Below are positions 17,849-28,000 of a stretch of 64,000 bases of DNA, piece after piece. The stretch's first letter is position 1, and the number at the start of each line of letters is the position of its first letter. The stretch lies in the NCBI RefSeq assembly GCF_040126305.1, contig NZ_CP149510.1, positions 3,669,001 through 3,733,000 of the forward strand. The letters run 5' to 3'. Source of the DNA: Pararhizobium sp. A13. Its GTDB lineage: Bacteria; Pseudomonadota; Alphaproteobacteria; Rhizobiales; Rhizobiaceae. The notes beneath the pieces are model-generated. The model did not search any database, was not told the DNA's origin, and saw only the letters and a list, made by a program, of their open reading frames with translations. The position numbers and the translations under genes are program-made.

Positions 17849-18222
17849 TGCCGTCTTCGGGCGGCTATGGCGATAAACAGGCGGTGAAATAAACCTATTG
17901 GACCCGGGGGCGGTACCCGGCGCCTCCACCAAAAACCGGTCAGCAATGACTTACAGACCGGCTTTTGATGGGGGCGAAATAGGATCGACAAGGGTGTAAA
18001 GATCGACTTTTCGCTCGGCATTGTACCACCGTTATCGGGCTAAAATTGTAGTTGCAAACGACAACTATGCGGAAGCTCGTCTCGCTGCTTAATCGCGGTG
18101 TGACACTTCAAATCAAGTCCTAAGGGGTCGCACTCTTAGGCGGGGTCCGAAGGCACCTGGCAACAGAAGCCTTCACCTTCTCCCCTGCCTTGAAATGGTC
18201 TATAGATGATGCAACTGACTCG
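17849..18222 (+). ncRNA. ssrA: Permuted two-piece tmRNA (alpha type)
   Basis: The order of parts is reversed, as in alphaproteobacteria. The acceptor piece comes first and ends CGCCTCCACCA (17921-17931) after a T-arm-like CCGGG/CCCGG hairpin. A 38-nt spacer with a CCGGTC/GACCGG hairpin follows, then the coding piece begins at 17970 with GGGGGCG, which pairs with CGCCTCC (one G-U). The tag frame runs 18054-18092 and encodes ANDNYAEARLAA before TAA. A -10-like CTATAT at 17837-17842 predicts a start near 17849. Both ends are approximate. It rescues stalled ribosomes and tags the peptide for proteolysis. Confidence 0.94.
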
Positions 18223-18300
18223 TATGCGAGGACTTTCCTGCTAAGAGAGCAGACGGCATAGAGTGTGACAGAGTTGAGTTACAAGAAAGACGGGGATCTT

Positions 18301-18819
18301 ATGGGCCAAGACCATATCCGCTACGACATTCTCGCGCAGGACGCCCTTCGCAGCGTCATTCGCAAGGTCTTGACCGAAGTCGCAGCCACAGGCCACCTTC
18401 CCGGCGATCACCACTTCTTCATCACCTTCCTCACCGGTGCTCCGGGCGTGCGCATCTCCCAGCACCTCAAAGCCAAATATGCCGAGCAGATGACGATCGT
18501 CGTCCAGCATCAGTTCTGGGACTTGAAGGTCACCGAGACGCAGTTCGAAATCGGCCTGTCCTTCTCCGATACCCCTGAAAAGCTGGTCATCCCGTTCAAC
18601 GCCATTCGCGGCTTCTACGATCCCTCGGTCAATTTCGAGTTAGAGTTCGATGTCGCCGCGACTGAGGAGGATGAAGGCGCCGAGATCACCGCCTATCCGA
18701 TCACGCAGACCGAGAAGACGGCCGATTCCGAGACCGACACCGCGGCGAAGTCCGGCGATGACGGCAAGAAGGAGAGCGGCTCGGTCATCTCGCTCGATTC
18801 CTTCCGCAAGAAGAACTGA
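18301..18819 (+). CDS. sspB: ClpXP adaptor SspB, alpha type
   Basis: Delivers tmRNA-tagged proteins to ClpXP. 172 residues starting MGQDHIRYDILAQDALR; the core (residues 1-125) has the SspB fold signature FFITFLTGAPGVRIS and MTIVVQHQFWDL. An acidic, Ser/Thr-rich linker follows, and the C-terminus SVISLDSFRKKN should be the ClpX-docking tail. I start at 18301 (GGGGATCTT upstream); a TTG-to-ATG extension upstream is in frame but unlikely. It lies directly after the tmRNA gene on the same strand, so tag and adaptor are neighbours. Confidence 0.95.
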   Translation: MGQDHIRYDILAQDALRSVIRKVLTEVAATGHLPGDHHFFITFLTGAPGVRISQHLKAKYAEQMTIVVQHQFWDLKVTETQFEIGLSFSDTPEKLVIPFNAIRGFYDPSVNFELEFDVAATEEDEGAEITAYPITQTEKTADSETDTAAKSGDDGKKESGSVISLDSFRKKN

Positions 18820-18845
18820 AGCCATTCTTTAAGATAGGTCCCCTC

Positions 18846-19052
18846 ATGGCCGGCGACGTCGTCAATCTCCGTCAGTTCCGCAAGCAGAAGGCGCGGACGG
18901 AAAAGGACAAGCTCGCCGAGCAGAATCGTATTTCCTTCGGCCGGACCAAGGCCGAGAAAAAACTGACCAGGACGCTGAACGACAGGGCTGAAAAGGCGCA
19001 TGAGCACGGCCGGCGCGAGACGGCGCCGGGTCAGACCGACGATAAGGCATAG
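18846..19052 (+). CDS. DUF4169 family small basic protein
   Basis: A 68-residue, highly charged protein, probably helical, starting 26 nt after sspB. It fits DUF4169, known to me only as a short alphaproteobacterial family. Its N-terminus GDVVNLRQFRKQK closely resembles the end of the neighbouring SspB, SVISLDSFRKKN (hydrophobic pair, polar, Leu, two residues, Phe-Arg-Lys). The rest is Lys/Arg/Glu-rich with FGRTKAEKKLTRTL. Function is unknown. Confidence 0.85.
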   Translation: MAGDVVNLRQFRKQKARTEKDKLAEQNRISFGRTKAEKKLTRTLNDRAEKAHEHGRRETAPGQTDDKA

Positions 19053-19160
19053 GCTTTCCGGGCCCGATCAAGGCCCTCATTTCAAAACCGGATCAATGGG
19101 TTAAAGAGCCTGCCGGAATCAAATTCCAAACGACCTGATTCATTTCCTGAGGCACGATCG

Positions 19161-19376
19161 TTGATCCGCAAGCATTCCGCGACACTGCATGGCCACCGCA
19201 CCAGCTTCTCGCTGGAAGAGCCCTTCTGGCTGGAATTGAAGACGATCGCCGACACCCGGAAAATCGCGCTTGCGCAGCTGATCGCCGAAATTGACGATGG
19301 ACGCCTAGCCGACAGCAATCTTTCCTCGGCGCTCCGGGTCCATGTGCTGAACTGGATCAAGACGCACCGGGCTTGA
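19161..19376 (+). CDS. Ribbon-helix-helix domain protein
   Basis: A 71-residue protein beginning at TTG with TGAGG eight bases upstream. The sequence HRTSFSLEEPFWLELKTIA followed by LAQLIAEID matches the alphaproteobacterial ribbon-helix-helix family (strand then two helices), a DNA-binding fold in other settings. Whether it binds DNA is not known. It follows the DUF4169 gene on the same strand. Confidence 0.83.
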   Translation: MIRKHSATLHGHRTSFSLEEPFWLELKTIADTRKIALAQLIAEIDDGRLADSNLSSALRVHVLNWIKTHRA

Positions 19377-19430
19377 AGCCGGACAGATTTCGCTCACCTG
19401 CCCGCCATTCGGCTGCTCACGTTTTGCCTT

Positions 19431-19451
19431 TGGTCCACCGGTCGTGGACCA
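19431..19451. terminator. Perfect hairpin between convergent genes
   Basis: TGGTCCAC (19431-19438) and GTGGACCA (19444-19451) are perfect eight-base arms with a five-base loop, between the ribbon-helix-helix gene and the AsmA gene. There is no U-tract, so termination would be weak or Rho-assisted. A separate perfect palindrome TTGACCGGTCAA lies at 19479-19490. Confidence 0.45.
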
Positions 19452-19494
19452 GCAAAGACCGCAGCCGCTTCAGGGGCATTGACCGGTCAACGTC

Positions 19495-22400
19495 TTACTG
19501 CGGCGCAACGCCGGGCAGCGTATTAAAGTCGAGCCCCTGCTGCGGCGTCTGGACCGTCGGCTGCTGCTCAGCAGGCACTCCGGTCGTTCCGCCCTCCTGC
19601 GGCGCGGGCAGTTCGCCGCCCCGCAACACGCCACCGGTCGGATCGAACGGCAGAAGGTTCTTCTCTTCCTCGGCTTTGCGCGCCGCCTCCTCCGCCGCCT
19701 TGGCTGCAGCCGCCTCTTCCGCCACCTTGGCTGCAGCCGCCTCCTCCGCGGCCTTCTTCTCGGCAAGCGCCCTGGCGTCGGCTTCCGCCTTCTGCCGCGC
19801 TGCCGCTTCCACGGCAAGTTGGCGGCGCCGCTCTTCTTCGATGGCCCGCAGCCGAGCCGCCTCGCGTTCGGCGGCATTGGCCTTGTAGAGCGCCACTTCC
19901 CGCCGCAGCCGCTGTTTTTCCAGCACATTCGCCTGCAGCGTCTCGACACGACGGCGTTCCCGCTCGAAGGCCCTGAGCGACAGGAAATTCGACAGGTCGG
20001 TGGCGTCCAGCGTCAGGCCGGGGGACTGAAGCAGGCCCGCATACTCCAGCTTCACCTGCGCCTCGGCGCCGGTCAACGCTTCCTCGCCCGGGTTGAATTG
20101 GATAGTTACGCCCGCGCTCATCCGTTCGTCGGGAAAGCTGATTTCGGCATCGACAGAGAGATTGGCAGCAGCGTCACCCGCCGTCACGTTCTGCGCCCGC
20201 AGGGTACCGCCGGCAATATTGAAGGGCACCGTCACCGCGCCAAGCACCACCTGCCCCGTCAACACGTGCTTCTCGGCAATGGGCTTGATGGAATCCGGCG
20301 TGACGTCCCCTTCCAACCGATCGGCAGCCGCCATGATATCCGGCAGCGCCGCTGTGTTGAGGCCGTGAATGACGGCATCCTTAAGTGTCGCCGTACCGGA
20401 TCCGCTGGCCGATTCAACCATCGCCCGCGCCGTCTTGCCGGAGGCCTCCATCGCAATCGTCAGGTCGGCCTTGCCCTCCGCGACCGCCGCACCGCGCGTT
20501 TTCCAGGCCGTCGTGGCAAGGTCTGCATCCTTTAGGTCAAGCCGCGTCTGGAAAAAGCCGGAACCGTCGCCGTTGCCGAGCAACATGCGGCCCTCGACCT
20601 TGCCACCCAGCCAGTTGCCGGACAGCGTATCGAACGCTATCTGGTCGCCCTTCCAGATAAGCTTGCCGGTCAGGTCGGACACGGCTCCGTAGACACCCGG
20701 CCAGAACCGCTTGGTGGAAAAATCAAGAGCGACGTCGAGCCCGCTCCATGCCGGCCGCACGACAGGCGACGTCGACAGATCGCCGCTCGCCGTATCCTGA
20801 ACGGGTCCGACGATGCCTTCGCCGATCCAGGCCAGATCGAGCGTATCGAGCGCAATCTGCCCCGTCGCCTTGCCGGCGTTCTTCCGGTCGATGGCGATGG
20901 TCCCGGAGAAGGCGTTGCCGTCGGCGTTGCCCTCGATTGCCGAGACGGTCACCGCTTCCGGCGTTGTCGTGATATCGGCCTTCAGCGCCAGCGGCAGACC
21001 CGTTCCCATCTGCGGCAGGCCAATCCCCTGCAGCAGCAGGAACGGCTCGAAGTCGCGGCTTTCCAGCGTGATCTTCGATTGGCCGGAAAGGAAATTCTCG
21101 CGCGACAGATCGATATCGCCATTGGCCGACAGCGACGTCCGCTCGGTGGTAAAGGTCAGCGAGCCGTTGGCCTTCTGGCCGTCCGCACCCTGCAGCTTGA
21201 CCGAGAAAATCGCATTGGCGTCGGCGTCGAACGGCAGCGGATCGAAGCCGATCTGGCCGAGCAGCACCGGCGTCGAAGGGTTCTCCATCGTCGCCTCCAG
21301 CAGGATGCCTTGCCCGGTAAGCGCCTGCGCCACATTCGGCGCCTGATAATTGGCAGCGATCTTCGTGCCGTTCGCGGTGCCGATAATGCCGAAGGTCACC
21401 GGCGCCTTGCCGTCCTGGCCGCCGGAGGTCACGGTCACGTCGAGGGCCGCGTCCGAGTAATAGGGGCCGCTTTTCACCAGCCGCTCCAGCGCCGGATGGG
21501 CGGCTGCATGACGCTCGATCATCTTCAGAAAAGGCGTCGGATCCGACGAAGCCAGCTTCATCTTGGCCGAAACCACAGGTGTCGAGAGGTCGCCGCTCAT
21601 GCGCCCTGACAAGGCCAGTTGCGTTCCGGCGAGATTGCCGATGGAGAGGCGTTCGGCTTGCAGCTGGCCATTTTTCAAGGTCGCCACCAGCTGCACGTCG
21701 CTGGCATCCTCATTGAAAGCGGAGAAATGCTCGGCCGAAAGATCGGCGGCGATCGTGTGGGAAAGCACCGTTTCGTTCGACGCATCGCCCGCCACCAGCC
21801 CCGCCAATGCCTGCAGCGCCTCAAGATCGATGCGGTTTCCCTTGAGCTGCAGCGACAGATTCGGCGGCGCGCCATCAAGCGCCTGCCGCTCGATCCGGCC
21901 GCGCAACACGGCAGGCCCGGCGGCGACTTCGAGGCGCTCGAACTGCTGCAGCGTGTCGGTAAGGTTGACGGTGGCGGAAAAACCGGCAGTCTTCAGCTTT
22001 CGGATAGCCGGATCGACCGAACCGGCAACCCAGGTCGCAAGGCCCGACGGCTGGTTGGACGCGACGAGCATTTCGCCGCGGAAAGCGCGCTGGCCGCTCA
22101 GTTGCAGCCTGCCCTTGGCCTCGAACTGCGTGCGGCCGGGAAGTTGCGCCACCGCATTGTCGACCATCCAGCCGGCCCCGTCCGGCCTCAGGTCAAGGCG
22201 GACATCGCGCACCGTCGTATCGCCGATCACGATCGCCGGCAGCTTCAAACTCGCCCGCCCCGGCACCTGCGGGATCGGGATATCCGCCGCGATCGCCATC
22301 ATCGCGGCAAGCCTCTGGCGGATCGAGATGGCCGGGTCGCGACCGGTCTTGCCCGCCTCGCCGGTGTTGCCGATGCGGCTGACGTCGATCTGCTGGCCAT

Positions 22401-23331
22401 CGGCCAGAAGCAGGAATTCCTGTTCCTTGCCGGTATCGAGCGTCGCCTCGCCGGTCACCAGATAGGGATCGTCCTTCGGGCCGATCTCGAGACGGAATTC
22501 AGGCACGCGGATACGCTCATTGGTCAGCTCGAAGCCGCCCGTCACCCGCAAGGCACCGGATTGATCGGACACCTGATGCGCCTCGGCGGGCTTGTTTTCG
22601 GTCAGCGTGAACTTGCCCTGGTAAACCGGCTTGAAGTCGACGATCTTCAGATCACCGTCCAATTCCACACCAAACGGGCGCTTGTCCGGGGTCAATCGCG
22701 CTCGCAGGCCAAGCGTTCCGGCCTCGTCATCGGCCTCACTGCTGGAAAAGGCGAAGCTCCCTGCCTCGCCGTCCAATGCCGCGCGGCCTTCCATCTTCCA
22801 TGGTCCGGCGAGCGAACGGGCAGAGAGATCGGCTTCGAGCCCGTTGATCCGTCGGGTCCGCCCGGTCTGCTCGTCGATGAAGTCGATCTGGCCGCCCGTG
22901 ATCGCAACGTTTTCGAGGACCACGATCTTTGCCGGAATGGAAGCCTTGCGTCCGCGCGCCCAGTCAAGCGTGCCATCCGGCAATAGACGTATCTTCGCCT
23001 TCGGCTGTTCCAGCCGCATGTCGAAGATCAGCGCTTCGCCGGAAAGGAACGGTGCAAGCTCCGCATCCATCGAGAAACGCGCAACCTGGATCAGCGGCTC
23101 TCCGCTCTCGGACTGACCGACGCGGACATCGTTGAGGGTGACCGAGGGGAACGGGATCAGCCGGGCATCGACACTACCGTACACGACCACGGGCTTTCCC
23201 ATGATCCGGCTGGCCTCGCGCTCGAAATCCTTGCGAAAATCGGTCCAGTCCACGAACAGTGGCGCAATCAGCGCGGCAAATAGAGCCACGACCAGAAGAC
23301 CACCGACGAAAACCAGAATTCGCGAAAGCAC
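19495..23331 (-). CDS. AsmA family protein, very large
   Basis: A 1278-residue protein anchored by one N-terminal helix (ILVFVGGLLVVALFAALIAP) with a long periplasmic part rich in beta strands. The start (FVDWTDFRKDFEREASRIMG) and the C-terminal AsmA-like repeats match the AsmA/TamB-like group now thought to bridge the periplasm and move phospholipids. Residues about 1150-1235 form a charged Ala/Glu/Lys coiled coil (EEAAAAKVAEEAAAAKAAEE), then a Pro/Gln-rich tail with GVLRGGELPAPQ. The tail is a low-complexity feature that many AsmA proteins lack. It is transcribed alone. Confidence 0.93.
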   Translation of the reverse strand: MLSRILVFVGGLLVVALFAALIAPLFVDWTDFRKDFEREASRIMGKPVVVYGSVDARLIPFPSVTLNDVRVGQSESGEPLIQVARFSMDAELAPFLSGEALIFDMRLEQPKAKIRLLPDGTLDWARGRKASIPAKIVVLENVAITGGQIDFIDEQTGRTRRINGLEADLSARSLAGPWKMEGRAALDGEAGSFAFSSSEADDEAGTLGLRARLTPDKRPFGVELDGDLKIVDFKPVYQGKFTLTENKPAEAHQVSDQSGALRVTGGFELTNERIRVPEFRLEIGPKDDPYLVTGEATLDTGKEQEFLLLADGQQIDVSRIGNTGEAGKTGRDPAISIRQRLAAMMAIAADIPIPQVPGRASLKLPAIVIGDTTVRDVRLDLRPDGAGWMVDNAVAQLPGRTQFEAKGRLQLSGQRAFRGEMLVASNQPSGLATWVAGSVDPAIRKLKTAGFSATVNLTDTLQQFERLEVAAGPAVLRGRIERQALDGAPPNLSLQLKGNRIDLEALQALAGLVAGDASNETVLSHTIAADLSAEHFSAFNEDASDVQLVATLKNGQLQAERLSIGNLAGTQLALSGRMSGDLSTPVVSAKMKLASSDPTPFLKMIERHAAAHPALERLVKSGPYYSDAALDVTVTSGGQDGKAPVTFGIIGTANGTKIAANYQAPNVAQALTGQGILLEATMENPSTPVLLGQIGFDPLPFDADANAIFSVKLQGADGQKANGSLTFTTERTSLSANGDIDLSRENFLSGQSKITLESRDFEPFLLLQGIGLPQMGTGLPLALKADITTTPEAVTVSAIEGNADGNAFSGTIAIDRKNAGKATGQIALDTLDLAWIGEGIVGPVQDTASGDLSTSPVVRPAWSGLDVALDFSTKRFWPGVYGAVSDLTGKLIWKGDQIAFDTLSGNWLGGKVEGRMLLGNGDGSGFFQTRLDLKDADLATTAWKTRGAAVAEGKADLTIAMEASGKTARAMVESASGSGTATLKDAVIHGLNTAALPDIMAAADRLEGDVTPDSIKPIAEKHVLTGQVVLGAVTVPFNIAGGTLRAQNVTAGDAAANLSVDAEISFPDERMSAGVTIQFNPGEEALTGAEAQVKLEYAGLLQSPGLTLDATDLSNFLSLRAFERERRRVETLQANVLEKQRLRREVALYKANAAEREAARLRAIEEERRRQLAVEAAARQKAEADARALAEKKAAEEAAAAKVAEEAAAAKAAEEAARKAEEEKNLLPFDPTGGVLRGGELPAPQEGGTTGVPAEQQPTVQTPQQGLDFNTLPGVAPQ

Positions 23332-23425
23332 CAGTTGAAAGTCCTAACCCGTTTGCTGCGGAAGATGGCGGCCTTGAGGGCGCCTCCTGTCATCGATAAT
23401 TGGTATTAACACCGCTTCAGGCTTT

Positions 23426-24835
23426 TCACATGGCAAAAATCTTGCCGGGATTGAAGATGTTGCCTGGATCGAGCGCCCGCTTCACCTGCCGCATCAGATC
23501 GAGCGCGTCGCCAAGCTCAGCCTCGAGAAACGGCATCTTGCCCTGTCCAATGCCGTGCTCGCCGGTGCAGGTGCCATCCATCGCCAGCGCCCGCTCGTTG
23601 AGGCGGGCGACGAATGCCTCCGCCTTCGCAATGTCGGCGTCGTCCTTGTCGTCGAACAGCAAGCCGACGTGAAAGTTCCCGTCACCCGCATGCCCGACGA
23701 TCGGGGCGATCAGGCCATTGGAGAGAATGTCCTCATGCGTCGCCTCGACGCAATCGGCAAGCCGCGAGATCGGCACGCAGACGTCGGTGGAGAGTATAGC
23801 CAACCCGGGCGCCAGGCTCTTCTGTGCCCAATAGGCATTGTGCCGCGCCTTCCACAGGGCGTTGCGCTCCTGGGTATTGGCCGTCCAGAGGAATTCGGAA
23901 CTACCGAATTCGGTGGCTATCTCGCCGAAGTGCTTCGATTGCAGCGCCACGCTCTCGGCACTGCCGTGAAACTCGACGAACAGAGTCGGCATTTCAGGGA
24001 AGGACAATCCGGAATAGGCATTGCTTGCCCGCATCTGTACGGCGTCCAGCAGTTCGATCCGTGCCACCGGAATGCCCGACTGGATGGTCAGGATCACCGT
24101 GTTGCAGGCATCGCTCACGGACGGAAACGAGCAGACGCCGCCCGCGATCATGTCCGGGATGCCCTGCAGCCGGAGTGTGATCGAGGTGAGGATGCCAAGC
24201 GTCCCCTCGGCACCCACGAAAAGGCGGGTGAGATCGTAGCCCGCCGACGACTTCCTGGCCCGATGCGCCGTGCGGATTTCCTTGCCTCCCGCCGTCACCG
24301 CCGTCACGGCGAGCACATTGTCCTTCATCGTGCCGTAGCGCACCGCGTTCGTGCCGGACGCCCGCGTCGATGCCATGCCGCCGATCGAGGCATTGGCGCC
24401 CGGATCGATCGGGAAAAAGAGGCCCGTGTCGCGCAGATAGATGTTCAGCGCTTCCCGGGTGATCCCCGGCTGGACAGTGCAATCGAAATCGCTGGCATTG
24501 ACCTCGAGCACCTTGTCCATGCGGCTCATATCGACGCTGATGCCGCCATGCGGCGCGTTGATATGGCCTTCGAGCGAGGACCCCGTGCCAAAGGCGATCA
24601 GCGGAACGCCATGCTCGCTGGCAATCGCGACGATCGCCTCGACCTCGTCCGCACTTTCTGGAAAGACGACGCCGTCGGGCAATTGCGCAGGAATATAGGT
24701 CGTCGTGTGGGCATGCTGCGCCCGGATGGCCTCGCCGGTCTGGAAACGATCGCCGAACCGCTCGCTCATCAGCCGCAGGGCGGCAGCTATGCCGGTTTCG
24801 TTGCGGATGCCCGCCTTGATCGCCTTCAACGCCAT
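23426..24835 (-). CDS. dld: FAD-linked D-lactate/glycolate-type dehydrogenase
   Basis: A 469-residue flavoenzyme of the GlcD/D-lactate dehydrogenase (cytochrome) family that oxidises a 2-hydroxy acid and passes electrons to the respiratory chain. The PCMH FAD domain spans about residues 50-230 (FGTGSSLEGHINAPHGGIS; DPGANASIGGMASTRASGTN). The C-terminal domain holds HAGDGNFHVGLLFD and GEHGIGQGKMPFLE, typical metal/substrate motifs. No iron-sulfur or GlcE/GlcF partner is next to it, so D-lactate is more likely than glycolate, but the substrate is not proven. Confidence 0.92.
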   Translation of the reverse strand: MALKAIKAGIRNETGIAAALRLMSERFGDRFQTGEAIRAQHAHTTTYIPAQLPDGVVFPESADEVEAIVAIASEHGVPLIAFGTGSSLEGHINAPHGGISVDMSRMDKVLEVNASDFDCTVQPGITREALNIYLRDTGLFFPIDPGANASIGGMASTRASGTNAVRYGTMKDNVLAVTAVTAGGKEIRTAHRARKSSAGYDLTRLFVGAEGTLGILTSITLRLQGIPDMIAGGVCSFPSVSDACNTVILTIQSGIPVARIELLDAVQMRASNAYSGLSFPEMPTLFVEFHGSAESVALQSKHFGEIATEFGSSEFLWTANTQERNALWKARHNAYWAQKSLAPGLAILSTDVCVPISRLADCVEATHEDILSNGLIAPIVGHAGDGNFHVGLLFDDKDDADIAKAEAFVARLNERALAMDGTCTGEHGIGQGKMPFLEAELGDALDLMRQVKRALDPGNIFNPGKIFAM

Positions 24836-25061
24836 CTCTCGCTCCCGAACTGCCGCTGCACATGGCGGAAATTCTTAGATTTCAACGCGCTACTGTGCAA
24901 ATCGGAATCACTTTGTCCAGAACCTCGTCCTGAACATCACGGGTTTAGCAGAGAATTGCGACGAAGTGAGACAGTCCGGTCACAGGGCAGAATGAGCCCA
25001 TGGTCGCCGACCCGGAAAGGCGGGCGGCGATCATGAGCTGCGTTGGAGTACCTGCTCGGTA

Positions 25062-28000
25062 TTATTCCGCAGCTTCGGCCAGCTGCAGTGCTTCGGCCTG
25101 TTCCAGCTCGCGGTGGAGCCGCCGTTCTTCATCGACATGCGGTTTGGTGAACCGGGCGATGACCAGATAGGCGACCGGCGTCAGGTACAGCGTGACGACC
25201 GTGGCAAGCCCGAGGCCGCCGACCAGCACTCCGCCGAGCGCGATGCGGGCCTCGGCCCCGGCACCACTCGCCAGAACCAGCGGCACGGCGCCGACGATGG
25301 TGGCAATCATCGTCATCATCACCGGCCGCAGCCGAATATTCGCAGCGTCTTCGATCGCCGAGCGCAGGTCTTCGCCGCGGTCGCGCAACTGATTGGCGAA
25401 TTCGACGATCAGGATGCCGTTCTTCGCCATGATACCGACCAGGAGCACCAGGCCGATCTGGCTGTAGATGTTCAGCGTGTTACCGGTCATCACCATGGCA
25501 AAGACGGCGCAGGCAAGGCCGAGCGGCACGGTCGACATGATGATCAGGCCGCTGACCAGGCTTTCGAACTGCGCCGCCAGCACCAGGAAGATGATGACGA
25601 GCGCGAAGCCGAAGGTGACGAACATACCGTTGGCATTCTCATCGAGTGTCGCCGCTTCGGCGAGCGGCACGACGCGTGAGCCCGGCGGCAAGAGCGGCTG
25701 GGCCATGTCCTCCACCATCGTCAGCGCGTCGCCGAGCGCAAGCCCGGATGTCAGGCCGGCGGACAGCGAGACGGAACGCAGCTGCGATTCTCGCGCCAAT
25801 TGCGGCGCGACGGCCTTTTCCTCGACCGTGGCGATCGACGACATCGGCACGATCTTGCCGTCGCCGGTCTTCAGGAAGATGTTCTGCAGGTCGGTCGGAT
25901 CATTGACTGGGTTGGTCGTCGACAGGAGTTTGACCGGATAGGCCTCCCCTTCGACATAGACGTCAAGCACGCTGTTGCCGTCGAGCATCGCCTGCAGCGC
26001 CGACGACAGCCCCTTGATATCGATGCCGAGATCGGATGCCCGTTCGCGATCGATCGTCACCGAAAGCTGCGCCTGGTTCTCCTCGTAGTTCAGGCGAACG
26101 TTTTCAAAGCGGCCGCTGTCTTCCATCTGGCGCACGAGTTTTGCAGCGGCATCGCCGAGTTTGCCATAGTCGTTGCCGACCAGCGCCACCTGCAGCCCGT
26201 TGCCGGCGCCGCGGATGCCGAGGCTGTTCGGCTGGATCGGGAAGACCCGGATCGACGGAATATTGACCGTCATTTTGGTAATGTCGGCGGAAATCTGCTG
26301 CTGGGTACGCTCGCGGTCGCTCCAGGGCGCCAGCGTCAGCACCATGAAGCCACTGTTGACTGATCCACCCTGACCGGAAATGGAAAAGATATTGGCGATC
26401 TCGCCGCTGTCGACCAGCGGCTTCAGCCCGTCCTCGACGCGACGCATCTGTGCCTGCGTATATTCGAGCGACACGCCTTGCGGCGCCTGCATCCGCAACA
26501 TGATGCGGGCGCGGTCCTCCGTCGGCGTCAATTCCGACTTCAACAGCGTGAAGGCGCCGGCACCCGTCGCCGTCACCATGACAGCGACCATGAAGACAAT
26601 CAGCGGTGAGTTGAGGCAGGCCCGTAGCGTCCGCCGGTAGAAACCGGCGGCAAAAGCGCCGATCCTGGCCATGAACCCCGTATGGCCGTGCTCCCCGCCA
26701 TGCGGTTTCAGCATGCGCGAGGCCAGCATCGGGCAGAGCGTCAGCGACACGAAAGCCGAGAGCAGGATCGCGAAGGCCAGCACGAAGCCGAACTCGCGGA
26801 ACAGACCGCCCGTCTGTCCCGGCAGGAACGACAGCGGCACGAAGACCGCCACAAGCGTTGCCGTGGTAGCAATGACCGCGAAAAACACTTCGAGCGTCCC
26901 GAGCACGGCCGCCGCCCGCGGCCCCATGCCTTCGCCGCGTCGCCGTACGATGTTTTCGAGCACGACGATGGCGTCATCCACCACCAGCCCCGTCGCCAAG
27001 ACGATCGCCAGCAGCGTCAGGATGTTGATCGAGAAACCAGCGAGATAAATGGCGGCGCAGGTGCCGACCAGCGCGATCGGCATGGTGAGCGTTGGGATGA
27101 GTGTCGCCCGCCAATCGAGCAGGAAGAGATAGATGACGATGGTGACGATGATCACGGAGGCGGCGAGTGCGATCTCCACCTCATGGATGGCGCCATCGAT
27201 GAACACCGCATCGTCGCTGGTGACCTTGAGCTGCGTGCCCTGCGGTAAGATCTCGTCGATCGTTGCCACCGCCTTCTTCACGCCCTCGGAAATATCGAGT
27301 GTGTTCGACTGTGCCTGCCGGATGATGCCAAGCCCGATGCCCTGACGCCCGTCGGACCTGAGCGACGACGTACCGATATCGGGGCCCAGCGTCACCGTCG
27401 CAATGTCGCCAAGCCGCACATTGTCGCCGAGGATCAGGTTCTCGAATTCTTCCGGCGTCTGCAGGCCCGCGGTGGCGCGCACCGAAATGTCCTGGTCGGC
27501 GCTGGTCAGCGATCCCGCCGGCACGTCGAGCGAGGCAGTTGCCAGCGCGTCGCGCAGATTGGCGACAGTCAATCCGCGCGAGGCCAGCTTCGACTGATTG
27601 ACGTCGATGCGGAAGATCTTCTCCTGGTCGCCGTTGATCTGCACGTCGGCAACGCCCTCGACGGCGGCGAGCCGGTCGGTGATCTCGTTTTCGGCAAGCA
27701 GCGTCAGGTCTTCCATCGACAGCGTATCGGACGTCAGCGCCAGCCGAAGGATCGGCTGGCTGTCGGCATCGGCCTTGACGATACGCGGCTCATCGGCATC
27801 CTCCGGCAGCTGGTTCGCCACCCGGCCAAGCGCATCGCGGATATCATTGGAGGCCTGGCCTATATCGGTCGTATCGGAAAACTGCAGCGTGACGCGGCTC
27901 TGGGCATATTGCGAGGTCGAGGAAATATCCTTGATGCCCTGGACGCGCGACACGGCGCCCTCGATCACCGAGGTTAGCTCGCGGTCCACGGTTTCCGGCG

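Noticed and set aside
21619..22986. Long plus-strand frame over the AsmA gene
   Set aside because: It is antisense to a gene with clear AsmA features and has a composition typical of mirror frames.
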